Source: JBQTGK01 sp052400665 (lineage in GTDB: Bacteria > Bacteroidota > Bacteroidia > Bacteroidales > Marinifilaceae). From it: a DNA stretch of 64,000 nucleotides. Both the position numbers and the translations under genes were made by a program. The stretch is from assembly GCA_052400665.1 (NCBI GenBank), contig JBQTGK010000001.1. One strand, written 5' to 3'. Below, one piece after another: positions 19,098 to 28,322 of the stretch (its first letter is position 1; each line of letters opens with the position of its first letter). The notes under the pieces were generated by a model that saw only the letters and a list, made by a program, of their open reading frames with translations, was not told where the DNA came from and did no database searches.

Positions 19098-20312
19098 ATG
19101 GATAAATGCTCATTTTGTGGGAGAGAAAAGAAGGATACAAATCTTCTAATAGCTGGAATTAGTGGTCATATCTGCGATAGCTGTATCGATCAAGCCTACT
19201 CTATTGTTCAGGAAGAATTAAAAAATCATTCTGATCTCAACTTAAAAGAGATTAAACTTTTAAAACCGATGGAAATAAAAGCTTTTCTGGATCAATATGT
19301 TATTGGTCAGGATGAAGCTAAAAAATACCTTGCGGTTGCAGTGTACAATCACTATAAAAGATTACTTCAGGAAAAAGACGATGAAGATATTGAGATTGAA
19401 AAATCAAATATCATTCTTGTAGGTGAAACAGGAACAGGAAAAACTCTTTTAGCACGAACTATTGCTAAAATGTTACACGTTCCCTTTACTATTGTTGATG
19501 CTACAGTTTTAACCGAAGCGGGTTATGTAGGTGAAGATATTGAATCAATTTTAACCAGACTTCTTCAGGCATCGGATTATGATATTGAAGCTGCCGAAAA
19601 AGGAATTGTATTTATTGATGAAATTGATAAAATTGCTCGTAAAAGCGATAATCCATCAATTACCCGAGATGTTTCGGGAGAAGGAGTTCAACAGGGCTTG
19701 CTAAAACTATTAGAAGGTGCTGTTGTTAATGTTCCCCCTCAGGGAGGAAGAAAACATCCCGATCAGAAAATGATTCCTGTAAACACAAAAAATATTCTTT
19801 TTGTTTGTGGTGGTGCTTTCGACGGAATACAGCGTAAAATTGCTCAACGTATGAATACTCAGGTTGTAGGATTTAATGCAAGCAAAGAGAAAGAGCAGGT
19901 TGATCAGGGAAATTTATTACAATATATCGCACCTCAGGATTTAAAATCATTTGGTTTAATTCCGGAAATTATTGGTCGTTTACCAGTGTTAACTTATTTG
20001 GAGCCATTAAACAGAAATGCGCTTAGAAATATTTTAACCGAGCCTAAAAACTCAATTATTAAGCAATACACCAAATTATTTAAAATTGATGATATTGAAT
20101 TAAGCTTTAAGGAAAGTGCATTGGAATATATTGTTGATAAGGCTGTAGAATATAAATTAGGAGCACGAGGCTTACGCTCTATTTGCGAAGCCATAATGAT
20201 GGATGCAATGTTTGAACTTCCTTCGGGAGAAGAAAAACAAATCTCCATTACTAAAAAATATGCAAGCAAGAAACTTGAAAAAGTAAATCTTAAGCGCTTA
20301 AAAGTCGCATAA
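19098..20312 (+). CDS. clpX: ATP-dependent Clp protease ATP-binding subunit ClpX
   Basis: 404 residues. The N-terminal zinc-binding domain has the C4 pattern CSFCG and CDSCI (about residues 4-32). The AAA+ core carries Walker A GETGTGKTLLA and Walker B FIDEIDK, plus the pore-loop region GYVGEDIES and an IGF-like ClpP-docking loop area. The C-terminal AAA lid includes RGLRSICE. ClpX unfolds substrates and feeds them to ClpP. Encoded directly after clpP. Confidence 0.97.
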   Translation: MDKCSFCGREKKDTNLLIAGISGHICDSCIDQAYSIVQEELKNHSDLNLKEIKLLKPMEIKAFLDQYVIGQDEAKKYLAVAVYNHYKRLLQEKDDEDIEIEKSNIILVGETGTGKTLLARTIAKMLHVPFTIVDATVLTEAGYVGEDIESILTRLLQASDYDIEAAEKGIVFIDEIDKIARKSDNPSITRDVSGEGVQQGLLKLLEGAVVNVPPQGGRKHPDQKMIPVNTKNILFVCGGAFDGIQRKIAQRMNTQVVGFNASKEKEQVDQGNLLQYIAPQDLKSFGLIPEIIGRLPVLTYLEPLNRNALRNILTEPKNSIIKQYTKLFKIDDIELSFKESALEYIVDKAVEYKLGARGLRSICEAIMMDAMFELPSGEEKQISITKKYASKKLEKVNLKRLKVA

Positions 20313-20315
20313 AAA

Positions 20316-20342
20316 AAAAGCCGGATTTTTAATCCGGCTTTT
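20316..20342. terminator. Bidirectional terminator after clpX
   Basis: 12-bp arms (20316-20327 and 20331-20342) with a TTT loop between the convergent clpX and the lipoprotein gene; A-run on the left, T-run on the right. Confidence 0.9.
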
Positions 20343-20344
20343 TT

Positions 20345-21196
20345 TTATAATGTAAAATTTATTGTAGAACCTTGAGATTGGACACTTACATCTGCATCAC
20401 AATCATTATCAGTATCACCTCCTCCAAAATCAACTTCTCCTTCTCCAAAATCAGTTAATACAAAAGTCGCATTTCCTCCAATTATATTGTCACAAGAATA
20501 AGCATAAGTTAAACCACTACTACTCTCCAGTGAAAATTGGGCTCCATTCGGATCAACACCGTTTAAACTTGTAGTGAACGAAAAAATATCGTCTACATAA
20601 TCTATATCCAGTTCTTCACTCTTAACAAATGTATAACTGCTATTAATTTCAGAAACATAAAAAGTATAGACCACATCATCCGAATCGGTAACATCAAATT
20701 CCACATCAGAAAATACCGATGTAAAATCCTCTCCGGCTTCATCGGCGATCTGCAAATTCATAACTCCTCGGATATCAAAACCCTGAGAATAAAAATCACT
20801 TAAACGAAGCTCAAAATTCTTGAGACTCGCATCGGTAGGCTCCACAATCATTTTTCCTTTAAAACTTCCACCATTCGAGGTACAGGCACTGGATCCATAA
20901 TCAATAACAATGGAATCTATCTCAGAAGTGGCAGCATTACGATGAATAACAGGAGTTACACAAGAGGCAATTTCATCGTCAATTGTATCTTTATTTGTAT
21001 CCAGATTATTAAAAACAATGGCATTTACATCCATTACCATATCGTTTGAAATATTTTGAATCTGTAAACAATATTCCAATGGCACTGTAAAAATATCGTC
21101 TATAAAATCTTCGGGATCAGCCCCTGTAGAACAGGAATTACATAATCCCATGAATATGAATAGCAGCAAACTATTTTTTATGAATTTAAATTTCAT
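20345..21196 (-). CDS. Putative lipoprotein of unknown function
   Basis: 283 residues from the ATG at 21196. The open frame extends 25 codons upstream, but that part would overlap folA and hides the signal peptide. From this start the N-terminus is a basic-hydrophobic lipoprotein signal ending MGLCNSC, with the lipidated Cys at about residue 22. The mature part is acidic and Asp/Ser-rich, with two or more cysteines and alternating hydrophobic strands suggesting a beta-sandwich. It begins one base after the folA stop codon, so it is probably the last gene of the thyA-folA unit. No family is recognised. Confidence 0.7.
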   Translation of the reverse strand: MKFKFIKNSLLLFIFMGLCNSCSTGADPEDFIDDIFTVPLEYCLQIQNISNDMVMDVNAIVFNNLDTNKDTIDDEIASCVTPVIHRNAATSEIDSIVIDYGSSACTSNGGSFKGKMIVEPTDASLKNFELRLSDFYSQGFDIRGVMNLQIADEAGEDFTSVFSDVEFDVTDSDDVVYTFYVSEINSSYTFVKSEELDIDYVDDIFSFTTSLNGVDPNGAQFSLESSSGLTYAYSCDNIIGGNATFVLTDFGEGEVDFGGGDTDNDCDADVSVQSQGSTINFTL

Positions 21197-21197
21197 T

Positions 21198-21683
21198 CTA
21201 TTTCCTTTTGTAATCAATAAACGAATAAGGATATTCATTTTTATCATCTGGTAAACAATCTTTTCGAGCAACCGATTCCCATTCTTCCTTTTTTATCTCT
21301 GGGAAAAAAGTATCTCCATCAAATTCGTGATGCACCAAAGTTAAGAACAATTCGTCTGCTTTACCGATCGCTTCCTCATAAATACTACCTCCTCCAATTA
21401 CAAAAGCCTTCTCCTGATCTTTAACAAAATCGAGTGCTTCCTGAAAAGAATGTACAACAATACAGCCTTCTTGCTTATAATCTGGCTGACGGGTAATAAT
21501 TACAGAGGTACGATTGGGTAATGGCTTTCCTATGGAATCGAATGTTTTTCGTCCCATTATGATAGTGTGCCCTGTTGTTAGAGCCTTAAATCTTTTTAAA
21601 TCGGCGGATAAACGCCAAATAAGCTGGTTATCTTTCCCAATAACATGATTACGGGATACAGCTACTATTATTGATAGTTTCAT
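21198..21683 (-). CDS. folA: Dihydrofolate reductase
   Basis: 161 residues. N-terminal MKLSIIVAVSRNHVIGKDNQLIW includes the folate- and NADPH-binding residues of the family, and IMGRKTFDSIG is the cofactor-contacting motif. The enzyme regenerates tetrahydrofolate from the dihydrofolate made by thymidylate synthase, whose gene lies 33 bp upstream in the same direction, so thyA-folA form a functional pair. Confidence 0.96.
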   Translation of the reverse strand: MKLSIIVAVSRNHVIGKDNQLIWRLSADLKRFKALTTGHTIIMGRKTFDSIGKPLPNRTSVIITRQPDYKQEGCIVVHSFQEALDFVKDQEKAFVIGGGSIYEEAIGKADELFLTLVHHEFDGDTFFPEIKKEEWESVARKDCLPDDKNEYPYSFIDYKRK

Positions 21684-21716
21684 AATTTTAAAAATTTATA
21701 ATTACGAATTAATAAT

Positions 21717-22511
21717 TTAAATAGATATCGCACCTTTAATATGTGGATGTGGATCGTAACTTTCCAAAGAAAAATCCTCATACTTAAAATCGAAAATGCT
21801 TTTCACATCAGGATTTATTTTCATTATCGGTAAATCTTTAGGCTCACGCGATAATTGCAGTTTCACCTGATCAAGATGGTTATTGTAGATATGCGCATCG
21901 CCTAAGGTATGAACAAAATCACCCGCTTCGAGTCCGCAAACCTGAGCCATCATCATTGTTAACAGAGCATAAGATGCAATATTAAAAGGCACGCCCAGAA
22001 AAATATCGGCACTACGTTGATACAACTGACAAGATAATTTTCCGTTGGCAACATAAAATTGAAACAACGCATGACAGGGAGGTAAAGCCATATTTTCAAT
22101 ATCTCCGGCATTCCATGCACTCACAATTAATCGTCGCGAATTCGGATTATTTTTAATATCATTTACCACCTGTGTAATTTGATCCAGAGATTCTCCATTG
22201 GATTTTGGCCATGATCTCCACTGGTAACCATAAACATGTCCCAGCTCACCTTGCTCATCGGCCCACTCATTCCAGATACGAACCCCATTATCCTGCAAAT
22301 ATTTCACATTAGTATCACCATTCAGGAACCAAAGCAATTCGTAAATAATCGATTTTAAATGCAATTTCTTAGTCGTAAGAGCCGGAAAACCTTTCGATAA
22401 ATCGAAACGCATTTGATGCCCAAAAACGCTTATTGTTCCTGTTCCTGTTCTGTCTCCTTTTTTATTTCCCTCTTCGAGAACTCTTTCCAGTAGTTGAAGA
22501 TATTGTTGCAT
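21717..22511 (-). CDS. thyA: Thymidylate synthase ThyA
   Basis: 264 residues, standard length. The active-site cysteine is in ALPPCHALFQFYV, the dUMP-binding residues are in QRSADIFLGVPFNIASYALL, and the N-terminal GDRTGTGT motif is present. The enzyme makes dTMP from dUMP using methylene-tetrahydrofolate. It leads the thyA-folA-lipoprotein unit. Confidence 0.98.
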   Translation of the reverse strand: MQQYLQLLERVLEEGNKKGDRTGTGTISVFGHQMRFDLSKGFPALTTKKLHLKSIIYELLWFLNGDTNVKYLQDNGVRIWNEWADEQGELGHVYGYQWRSWPKSNGESLDQITQVVNDIKNNPNSRRLIVSAWNAGDIENMALPPCHALFQFYVANGKLSCQLYQRSADIFLGVPFNIASYALLTMMMAQVCGLEAGDFVHTLGDAHIYNNHLDQVKLQLSREPKDLPIMKINPDVKSIFDFKYEDFSLESYDPHPHIKGAISI

Positions 22512-22588
22512 AATTATTGTGTCGAAATTTTAATTTTTAAAGATACAGTAATTTGAAATATAGTATCTCAATTATAGAATTAATAAAC

Positions 22589-23539
22589 TTAAGCCGATCG
22601 CAAAAAACGTTCAAACCTGCATAGCCAAACGACAATTATTCCTAATAATAATCGTGGAATAATCATCCAGACCAAAGGTACTCCTATAGCAGCAAATAGC
22701 AAAGGATCTTCTAACTGCGAATGCGAAACTGCAATATGATGATTCAATAAATCGGCATCTTTCGTTGTCATTTTACCCTCTTCTACCTGCTCCATTATAA
22801 TTGCCGAACCATAAGCCAAACCTAAAGTATTGGCAACAATCCACGAAAATGAAGTAGATTCGGGAAGGCCCATTACAACTTGAAAAGGTTTTAAAAATTT
22901 AGATATCCACTTGATGATTCCAAAAAGTTCTAATATTTTTTGAAATACCATTAACAAAGCAATTAACACAACCACCTTAATAACAAGTATTCCGGAAGAT
23001 TGCAGCCATGCTAAAAACATTACAGAAAAAGGTTCCGATTTTATACTTACTGCACTTATTGTGGTACTTGTATCGGCAGGTAACAAACTATTTAAAACCG
23101 CTCCCATGGCAAAACTTCCCAATAAACGAAGCAATACCATTCTTACCACCGACAAACCTGTTTTTTTAAGCACAGCAGTTTCTATGATAAAGCCATGCGC
23201 AACCAGACACATTATCGCAAGAATGGTAACCACTCTCCCTTCTAATCCTAAACTTGTGATAACAGCAATGGCAGTATAAATATTCGTAAAAATGCTGGTA
23301 AGTAAAACAAAAGCCGATTCTCCAGGTAAACCTATTAACTCGAATACCGGAGCTAAATACGATGAGATAAGCGCAAGTACTCCCGTATAATTTAGTAGCA
23401 TAACTCCAAACGAAACCGGCAACATAATACTTAACAACCATTTTGTGGTTGTAAAAGCCTTTGGCAAGGCTAATTTTACAGCTTCGCGCAATTTATCCTT
23501 TCCCGAAAGATTTGATGAACAGCTTTGGTTTACACTCAT
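22589..23539 (-). CDS. Nucleoside-recognition (gate) domain membrane protein
   Basis: 316 residues with about eight membrane helices arranged as two repeats. Each half resembles the nucleoside-recognition/gate domain of SpoVE/SpmA-type proteins: the first half has FTNIYTAIAVI, the second has STSFSWIVANTLGLAYGSAI, with conserved small-residue helices. Function in Bacteroidota is unsettled; nucleoside or ion transport is often proposed. The position between thyA and a nucleoside symporter fits a link to nucleoside handling, but that is inference. Confidence 0.8.
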   Translation of the reverse strand: MSVNQSCSSNLSGKDKLREAVKLALPKAFTTTKWLLSIMLPVSFGVMLLNYTGVLALISSYLAPVFELIGLPGESAFVLLTSIFTNIYTAIAVITSLGLEGRVVTILAIMCLVAHGFIIETAVLKKTGLSVVRMVLLRLLGSFAMGAVLNSLLPADTSTTISAVSIKSEPFSVMFLAWLQSSGILVIKVVVLIALLMVFQKILELFGIIKWISKFLKPFQVVMGLPESTSFSWIVANTLGLAYGSAIIMEQVEEGKMTTKDADLLNHHIAVSHSQLEDPLLFAAIGVPLVWMIIPRLLLGIIVVWLCRFERFLRSA

Positions 23540-23675
23540 TTTTTCATGATTTATTTCTCAACAAAACTACCATTTTTTTACTGAGAAATAAATATGATTT
23601 TAAACTTCTAAAAAAATCAATTCCTTTACTTTTAGTATCCTTAGCACCAAAACTTCATCATTTAAGCTTTTTTTG

Positions 23676-23683
23676 TTAGATTT
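23676..23683 (+). promoter_or_regulatory. Possible -7 element upstream of nucleoside symporter
   Basis: TAGATTTG matches TAnnTTTG about 110 bp upstream of the ATG at 23791; no clear -33 box. Confidence 0.35.
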
Positions 23684-23790
23684 GAAACTTTCGAAATTCA
23701 TATCATTACAAGTAAATGAATTTTAAAAGACCACTACTAGAACAAGCAAACCATTTTAGCAATTACTAATCTTATTTTAAACAATAAATT

Positions 23791-25047
23791 ATGGGAATTA
23801 AAGGTCGATTGACACTATTAAACTTCCTTCAGTTTTTTATCTGGGGAGCCTGGTTAATTACAATTGCGAACTATTGGTTTGGAAACAAAGGCTGGTCGCC
23901 ACAGGAATTTGGAGCTGTATTCTCAACCATGGGAATCGCATCTTTGTTTATGCCAACCCTTACGGGGATTATTGCCGATAGGTGGATTAACGCCGAAAGA
24001 TTGTATGGTATACTTCATTTATTTGGAGGTGCCGCCTTACTTTATCTTCCTCAAATTGACAGTCCAACCGTATTTATAAGCGTAATTTTACTGGCAATGA
24101 TGTGCTACATGCCTACCATTGCTTTAATGAATTCTATTTCGTACTCCGTTCTTAAAAACAACAATTACGATGTGATTAAGGTTTTTCCTCCAATTCGAGT
24201 TTGGGGAACAATTGGATTTATTGCAGCCATGTGGATTACCAACTTAAGTGGATCAAAAGCTACTGCCGATCAGTTTTACATTGGTGCAGTTGCATCTTTT
24301 TTATTGGCTATTTATTCGTTTACCATGCCACAATGTAAACCTCAAAATAAAGGTAGCAAAGGTGCACCTTTAGTTGAAGTTTTAGGATTAAATGCTTTTA
24401 AGTTATTTAAAAACTATAAAATGGCTCTCTTCTTTGTTTTTTCTATGTTGTTGGGAGCTGCATTACAACTAACCAATATGTATGGAGACAGGTTTCTTTC
24501 TGAATTTGAAAAAATTCCGGAATATGCCGATTCTTTTGTTATCAAATACTCAACTATTATTATGTCGATTTCTCAGATATCGGAGACTCTTTTCATTCTT
24601 GCAATTCCATTTTTCCTTAAGAAATTTGGTATTAAAAAGGTAATGTTAATGAGTATGATTGCCTGGGTTCTTCGATTTGGCTTATTTGCTTTTGGCGATC
24701 CTGCTGGCGGACTTTGGATGATTATTCTTTCCTGTATAATTTATGGAATGGCCTTTGATTTCTTCAATATATCTGGTTCTCTTTTTGTAGAAACCCAATG
24801 CGATTCTAATATCAGATCGAGTGCACAAGGATTATTTATGATGATGACCAACGGTTTTGGTGCCATAGTAGGATCATGGGTAAGTGGAATTATTATTGGA
24901 GAATTCTTCACCAATAGTACTGGTGATTTTATATGGATGGATATCTGGAATACATTTGCAATTTACTCACTGGTAATTGCTATTTTCTTTGCCATATTAT
25001 TTAAACACAAACACGACCCTAAACAAGTTGAAAATATAGCACACTAA
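23791..25047 (+). CDS. Nucleoside:proton symporter family MFS transporter
   Basis: 418 residues with twelve predicted membrane helices. The N-terminal LNFLQFFIWGAWLIT and the segment TGIIADRWINAERL fit the Nuc_H_symport branch of the major facilitator superfamily (NupG/XapB-like). The second half holds SSAQGLFMMMTNGFGAIVG, also typical. It probably imports nucleosides with protons. It is divergent from the gate-domain protein, which may act in the same area. The substrate range cannot be told from sequence. Confidence 0.88.
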   Translation: MGIKGRLTLLNFLQFFIWGAWLITIANYWFGNKGWSPQEFGAVFSTMGIASLFMPTLTGIIADRWINAERLYGILHLFGGAALLYLPQIDSPTVFISVILLAMMCYMPTIALMNSISYSVLKNNNYDVIKVFPPIRVWGTIGFIAAMWITNLSGSKATADQFYIGAVASFLLAIYSFTMPQCKPQNKGSKGAPLVEVLGLNAFKLFKNYKMALFFVFSMLLGAALQLTNMYGDRFLSEFEKIPEYADSFVIKYSTIIMSISQISETLFILAIPFFLKKFGIKKVMLMSMIAWVLRFGLFAFGDPAGGLWMIILSCIIYGMAFDFFNISGSLFVETQCDSNIRSSAQGLFMMMTNGFGAIVGSWVSGIIIGEFFTNSTGDFIWMDIWNTFAIYSLVIAIFFAILFKHKHDPKQVENIAH

Positions 25048-25052
25048 AACAC

Positions 25053-25086
25053 AAAAGAAAAGCAGGCCTAGGCCTGCTTTTCTTTT
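25053..25086. terminator. Bidirectional terminator, 16-bp perfect stem
   Basis: Arms 25053-25068 and 25071-25086 are perfect reverse complements around TA, between the convergent symporter and bifunctional-nuclease genes. Confidence 0.92.
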
Positions 25087-25104
25087 ATACTATAATTATA
25101 AATT

Positions 25105-25707
25105 CTATTTTTCTCTTTTATCAAGTTCATCCCTTATTAAGGATGCTTTTTCATAATCCTCGTTACGAATTGTTTCATTCAACAATTCCTTTAACTGACT
25201 AATAGAATAAGTACTAAATTCACCACTCTCAGATTTATCTTCGAGTTCAACATCAGACATGGTAGCAGTAATTTCAGGTTCCTGTGCTTCCCCTTCAATA
25301 CTCAAAACAATTCCTGCTTTTTCAATTATTTCATCGGTTGTAAATATTGGACATTTAAAACGAAGAGCAATTGCGACAGCATCAGAAGTTCTTGAATCGA
25401 TACGAATTCTGGTAGATCCTTTTTCACAAATTAATTCAGCATAAAAGATACCTTCTTCTAATTTATAAATGTTTACCTCAACAACATTTACAGCAAATGC
25501 CTCTGCAAAACTTTTAAATAAATCATGAGTTAAAGGACGAGGAGGATCCAATTCCTCCAATTGAATTGCTATTGATTGTGCCTCTACACCTCCTATAATA
25601 ATGGGAATACGCCGATCGCCATTTTCTTCGGACAATACAAGAGCGTAAGCACCTGTTTGAGTCTGACTATATGACAATCCTAAGACGTTTAACTTTATCT
25701 TACCCAT
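25105..25707 (-). CDS. Bifunctional nuclease family protein with UVR motif
   Basis: 200 residues. The N-terminal 130 residues match the bifunctional nuclease (DUF151/BFN) domain, with IPIIIGGVEAQSIA and SRTSDAVAIALRFKCPI as signature phrases. The C-terminal segment (about 160-198, LKELLNETIRNEDYEKASLIRDEL) is an UvrB/UvrC (UVR) helical motif, an arrangement common in Bacteroidota. Family members have DNase and RNase activity; the cellular role is unclear. Confidence 0.9.
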   Translation of the reverse strand: MGKIKLNVLGLSYSQTQTGAYALVLSEENGDRRIPIIIGGVEAQSIAIQLEELDPPRPLTHDLFKSFAEAFAVNVVEVNIYKLEEGIFYAELICEKGSTRIRIDSRTSDAVAIALRFKCPIFTTDEIIEKAGIVLSIEGEAQEPEITATMSDVELEDKSESGEFSTYSISQLKELLNETIRNEDYEKASLIRDELDKREK

Positions 25708-26051
25708 AAATTTTATCTATTTTTCGAATTATTAAAGCAAATATAATAATTGTTTCGAAGCTTTTTAACAATAAACGCTACCAAGTAAATCTTATTTCCC
25801 TAAATTGATTTGAACATTACAATTACACTGGCTTTAAATGCCAAATTAACTTTAATACCTAATCTTATAATTAAATATATTCATAAAAAACTATAGGAAC
25901 TATAATTATATGAAGATACATATTAATGGTAAAAAAATCCAAACCTATTTCACTAAAGTTTGTGCATTTACTATAAAATGAAGTAAATTTGATTTTCGTT
26001 TTATAAAAATGTAAAAAACATAGAAAAAAGTACTATTTACATGTATAAAAC
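25708..26051. other. Intergenic region, no gene seen
   Basis: About 340 bp of AT-rich sequence between the divergent nuclease gene and the rplU promoter. No convincing ORF, RNA or repeat is visible. Confidence 0.6.
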
Positions 26052-26082
26052 TTTGTTTATCAAACAATCTTTCCTATTTTTG
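26052..26082 (+). promoter_or_regulatory. Promoter of rplU-rpmA: TTTG, 19 nt, TATTTTTG
   Basis: TTTG at 26052-26055 and TATTTTTG at 26075-26082 match the Bacteroidota -33/-7 consensus with the ideal 19-nt spacing. Transcription would begin near 26090, leaving a leader of about 90 nt. Confidence 0.8.
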
Positions 26083-26105
26083 CAGTCCGAAAAATAAAAT
26101 TTCTT

Positions 26106-26155
26106 CGGGGGTTCACCAAGAGGAATCGCTTAATTATTAAGCAACCCACCCCCTG
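26106..26155 (+). promoter_or_regulatory. Structured 5' leader of rplU
   Basis: Inside the leader lies a perfect 7-bp hairpin GCTTAAT-T-ATTAAGC (26128-26142), enclosed by a GGGGGTT (26107-26113) that can pair imperfectly with AACCCACCCC (26143 onward). A GC-rich structured element in an otherwise AT-rich gap directly before ribosomal protein L21 suggests an autoregulatory r-protein leader; the ligand is unknown. Confidence 0.5.
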
Positions 26156-26180
26156 GAACAAACCGTAAAATTTGGAAAAA

Positions 26181-26492
26181 ATGTACGCAATTGTAGAAAT
26201 CGCGGGTCAACAATTCAAAGTTGAAAAAGACCAGAAGATTTTCGTTCACAGATTGGAAACTGAAGAAGGTGGACAAGTTGAGTTCGCAAAAGTTCTTTTA
26301 GTTGACAATGCTGGTGAAGTTGTAGTTGGTGCTCCTGCTATTGAAGGCGCTAAAGTTACAGCGAAAGTATTATCACACATGAAAGGTGACAAGGTAAAGG
26401 TATTCAAGAAGAAAAGAAGAAAAGGATACAAAAAACTGAACGGACACCGTCAGTACTTATCACAAATTCAAATTGAAGAAATTGTTGCTTAA
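26181..26492 (+). CDS. rplU: 50S ribosomal protein L21
   Basis: 103 residues from the ATG at 26181 (a TTG three codons upstream is in frame but unnecessary). MYAIVEIAGQQFKVEK and the basic C-terminal segment KRRKGYKKLNGHRQ are the L21 signatures. It is a 50S subunit protein bound to 23S rRNA. Followed by rpmA after 20 bp, the conserved rplU-rpmA pair. Confidence 0.98.
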   Translation: MYAIVEIAGQQFKVEKDQKIFVHRLETEEGGQVEFAKVLLVDNAGEVVVGAPAIEGAKVTAKVLSHMKGDKVKVFKKKRRKGYKKLNGHRQYLSQIQIEEIVA

Positions 26493-26512
26493 TCCTTAAA
26501 AATATTTAGAAA

Positions 26513-26773
26513 ATGGCACACAAAAAAGGAGTCGGTAGTTCGAAGAACGGTAGAGAATCGGAAAGTAAACGATTAGGAGTTAAAATTTACGGTGGACAAG
26601 TAGCGAAAGCTGGAAATATTCTTGTACGTCAAAGAGGTACTAAGCATAATCCAGGTGAGAATGTAGGTTGTGGTAAAGATCATACTTTATTTGCTCTTGT
26701 TGACGGAACTGTTGTTTTTAGAAAGAAAAGAGACAACAAATCATACGTTTCTATTGAACCTATTGCTGAGTAA
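26513..26773 (+). CDS. rpmA: 50S ribosomal protein L27
   Basis: 86 residues. MAHKKGVGSSKNGRESESKR is the L27 N-terminal arm that reaches the peptidyl-transferase centre; GGQVAKAGNILVRQRGTKHNPG is also typical. There is no cleavable extension of the Firmicutes type. Co-transcribed with rplU. Confidence 0.98.
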   Translation: MAHKKGVGSSKNGRESESKRLGVKIYGGQVAKAGNILVRQRGTKHNPGENVGCGKDHTLFALVDGTVVFRKKRDNKSYVSIEPIAE

Positions 26774-26796
26774 GTAATTCAGCATTAAAATATTTG

Positions 26797-26836
26797 AATC
26801 TCCTGCTTTATCATCGTGTAAAGACAGGAGATTTTT
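26797..26836 (+). terminator. Terminator after rpmA
   Basis: Arms AATCTCCTG (26797-26805) and CAGGAGATT (26825-26833) followed by a T-run. Confidence 0.85.
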
Positions 26837-26889
26837 TTATTTTTACATTTTTATAGAGATCGGGAATAATCATCAACAAAAGAAAATAG

Positions 26890-28164
26890 ATGCTAGGCCT
26901 TAAATACTTACAGGAAAATCAGGAAGAAGCCATAAAGGCTTTACAGATTAAAAATTTCGATGCTACCGAAATTATCGGTAAAATCGTAAAATTGGATGAG
27001 AAAAGAAAAGCAACTCAAGCACAACAAGATACAGCTCAGGCTGAAATGAATAGCTTGTCGAAAGAAATTGGTATGCTTTTTAAAAATGGTAAAGCTGAAG
27101 AAGCAAATGCTGCAAAAGCTAAAACCAGTGAACTAAAAAATTCGATTTCCGAACTTAGTACATCTCAAAGCTCGATTCTAACAGAATTAAACGATTTATT
27201 ACTGCAAATACCAAATATTCCTCATGCATCGGTTCCTGCGGGTAAAGGTGAAGAAGATAATGTTGTAGAAAAAACTGTTGGAGAAGCTCCTCAATTACCT
27301 CCTGATGCAATTCCTCACTGGGAATTAACAAAAAAATATAATATTATTGATTTTGAATTAGGAAATAAAATAACTGGTGCAGGTTTCCCATTATATCGTG
27401 GAAAAGGTGCAATCCTTCAAAGAGCTTTAATTAATTTCTTTTTAGATGAAAACCGCAAAGCTGGATACGAAGAAGTAATTCCTCCTTTGGTGGTAAACGA
27501 AGATTCGGGTTACGGAACAGGTCAGCTTCCTGATAAGGAAGGTCAAATGTATCATGTAACAGAAGATAATTTATATTTGATTCCTACTGCCGAAGTTCCG
27601 GTAACAAATATTTACCGCGATGTAATTTTAAAAGAAGAAGATTTTCCAGTTAAAAACACAGCATATTCGGCTTGTTTTAGAAGAGAAGCTGGTTCGTATG
27701 GTAAGGATGTACGTGGATTAAACCGCTTGCATCAATTCGATAAAGTGGAAATTGTACAATTACAGCATCCCGATAAATCATACGAAGCCTTAGAAGTTAT
27801 GGTTAAGCATGTTGAGGGTATTATTCAAAAATTAGAATTGCCTTACCGACTACTGCGCCTTTGTGGTGGAGATACTAGTTTTACAGCAGCTCTAACTTTC
27901 GATTTTGAAGTATTTTCTGCTGCTCAGGATAAATGGCTGGAGGTTAGCTCCATTTCAAACTTTGAATCGTATCAGGCAAACCGCTTAAAATTAAGATTTA
28001 AAGGCAAAGACATGAAAAAACCTCAACTGGCACACACTTTAAATGGTAGTTCTTTGGCTTTGCCAAGAATTGTTGCTGCTTTACTTGAGAATAATCAAAC
28101 GCCTGAAGGAATTAAAATTCCAAAAGCATTGATTCCTTACACTGGTTTTGATATTATCAACTAA
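26890..28164 (+). CDS. serS: Seryl-tRNA synthetase
   Basis: 424 residues. An N-terminal antiparallel coiled coil (about 25-110) that grips the long arm of tRNA-Ser precedes the class II catalytic core. Motif 2 is CFRREAGSYGKDVRGL, and motif 3 is near NGSSLALPRIVAALLE. Standard length. It appears as a single gene with its own terminator. Confidence 0.98.
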   Translation: MLGLKYLQENQEEAIKALQIKNFDATEIIGKIVKLDEKRKATQAQQDTAQAEMNSLSKEIGMLFKNGKAEEANAAKAKTSELKNSISELSTSQSSILTELNDLLLQIPNIPHASVPAGKGEEDNVVEKTVGEAPQLPPDAIPHWELTKKYNIIDFELGNKITGAGFPLYRGKGAILQRALINFFLDENRKAGYEEVIPPLVVNEDSGYGTGQLPDKEGQMYHVTEDNLYLIPTAEVPVTNIYRDVILKEEDFPVKNTAYSACFRREAGSYGKDVRGLNRLHQFDKVEIVQLQHPDKSYEALEVMVKHVEGIIQKLELPYRLLRLCGGDTSFTAALTFDFEVFSAAQDKWLEVSSISNFESYQANRLKLRFKGKDMKKPQLAHTLNGSSLALPRIVAALLENNQTPEGIKIPKALIPYTGFDIIN

Positions 28165-28213
28165 AAAGAAAGCAGATTTACAGTAAAAATATCTGTTGTC
28201 GAAATATTTATGG

Positions 28214-28246
28214 AAGCCCGGGCATAAGAAGCCGGGCTTTTTTTTA
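28214..28246 (+). terminator. Terminator after serS
   Basis: Arms AAGCCCGG (28214-28221) and CCGGGCTT (28232-28239) followed by an eight-T run. Confidence 0.88.
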
Positions 28247-28322
28247 TTTTTATGCTAGCAATTTAAAGCTAACTGATATTTTTCAGCAGTTATCGAGCAT
28301 TGCTCAACATGTAATTTTTAAC

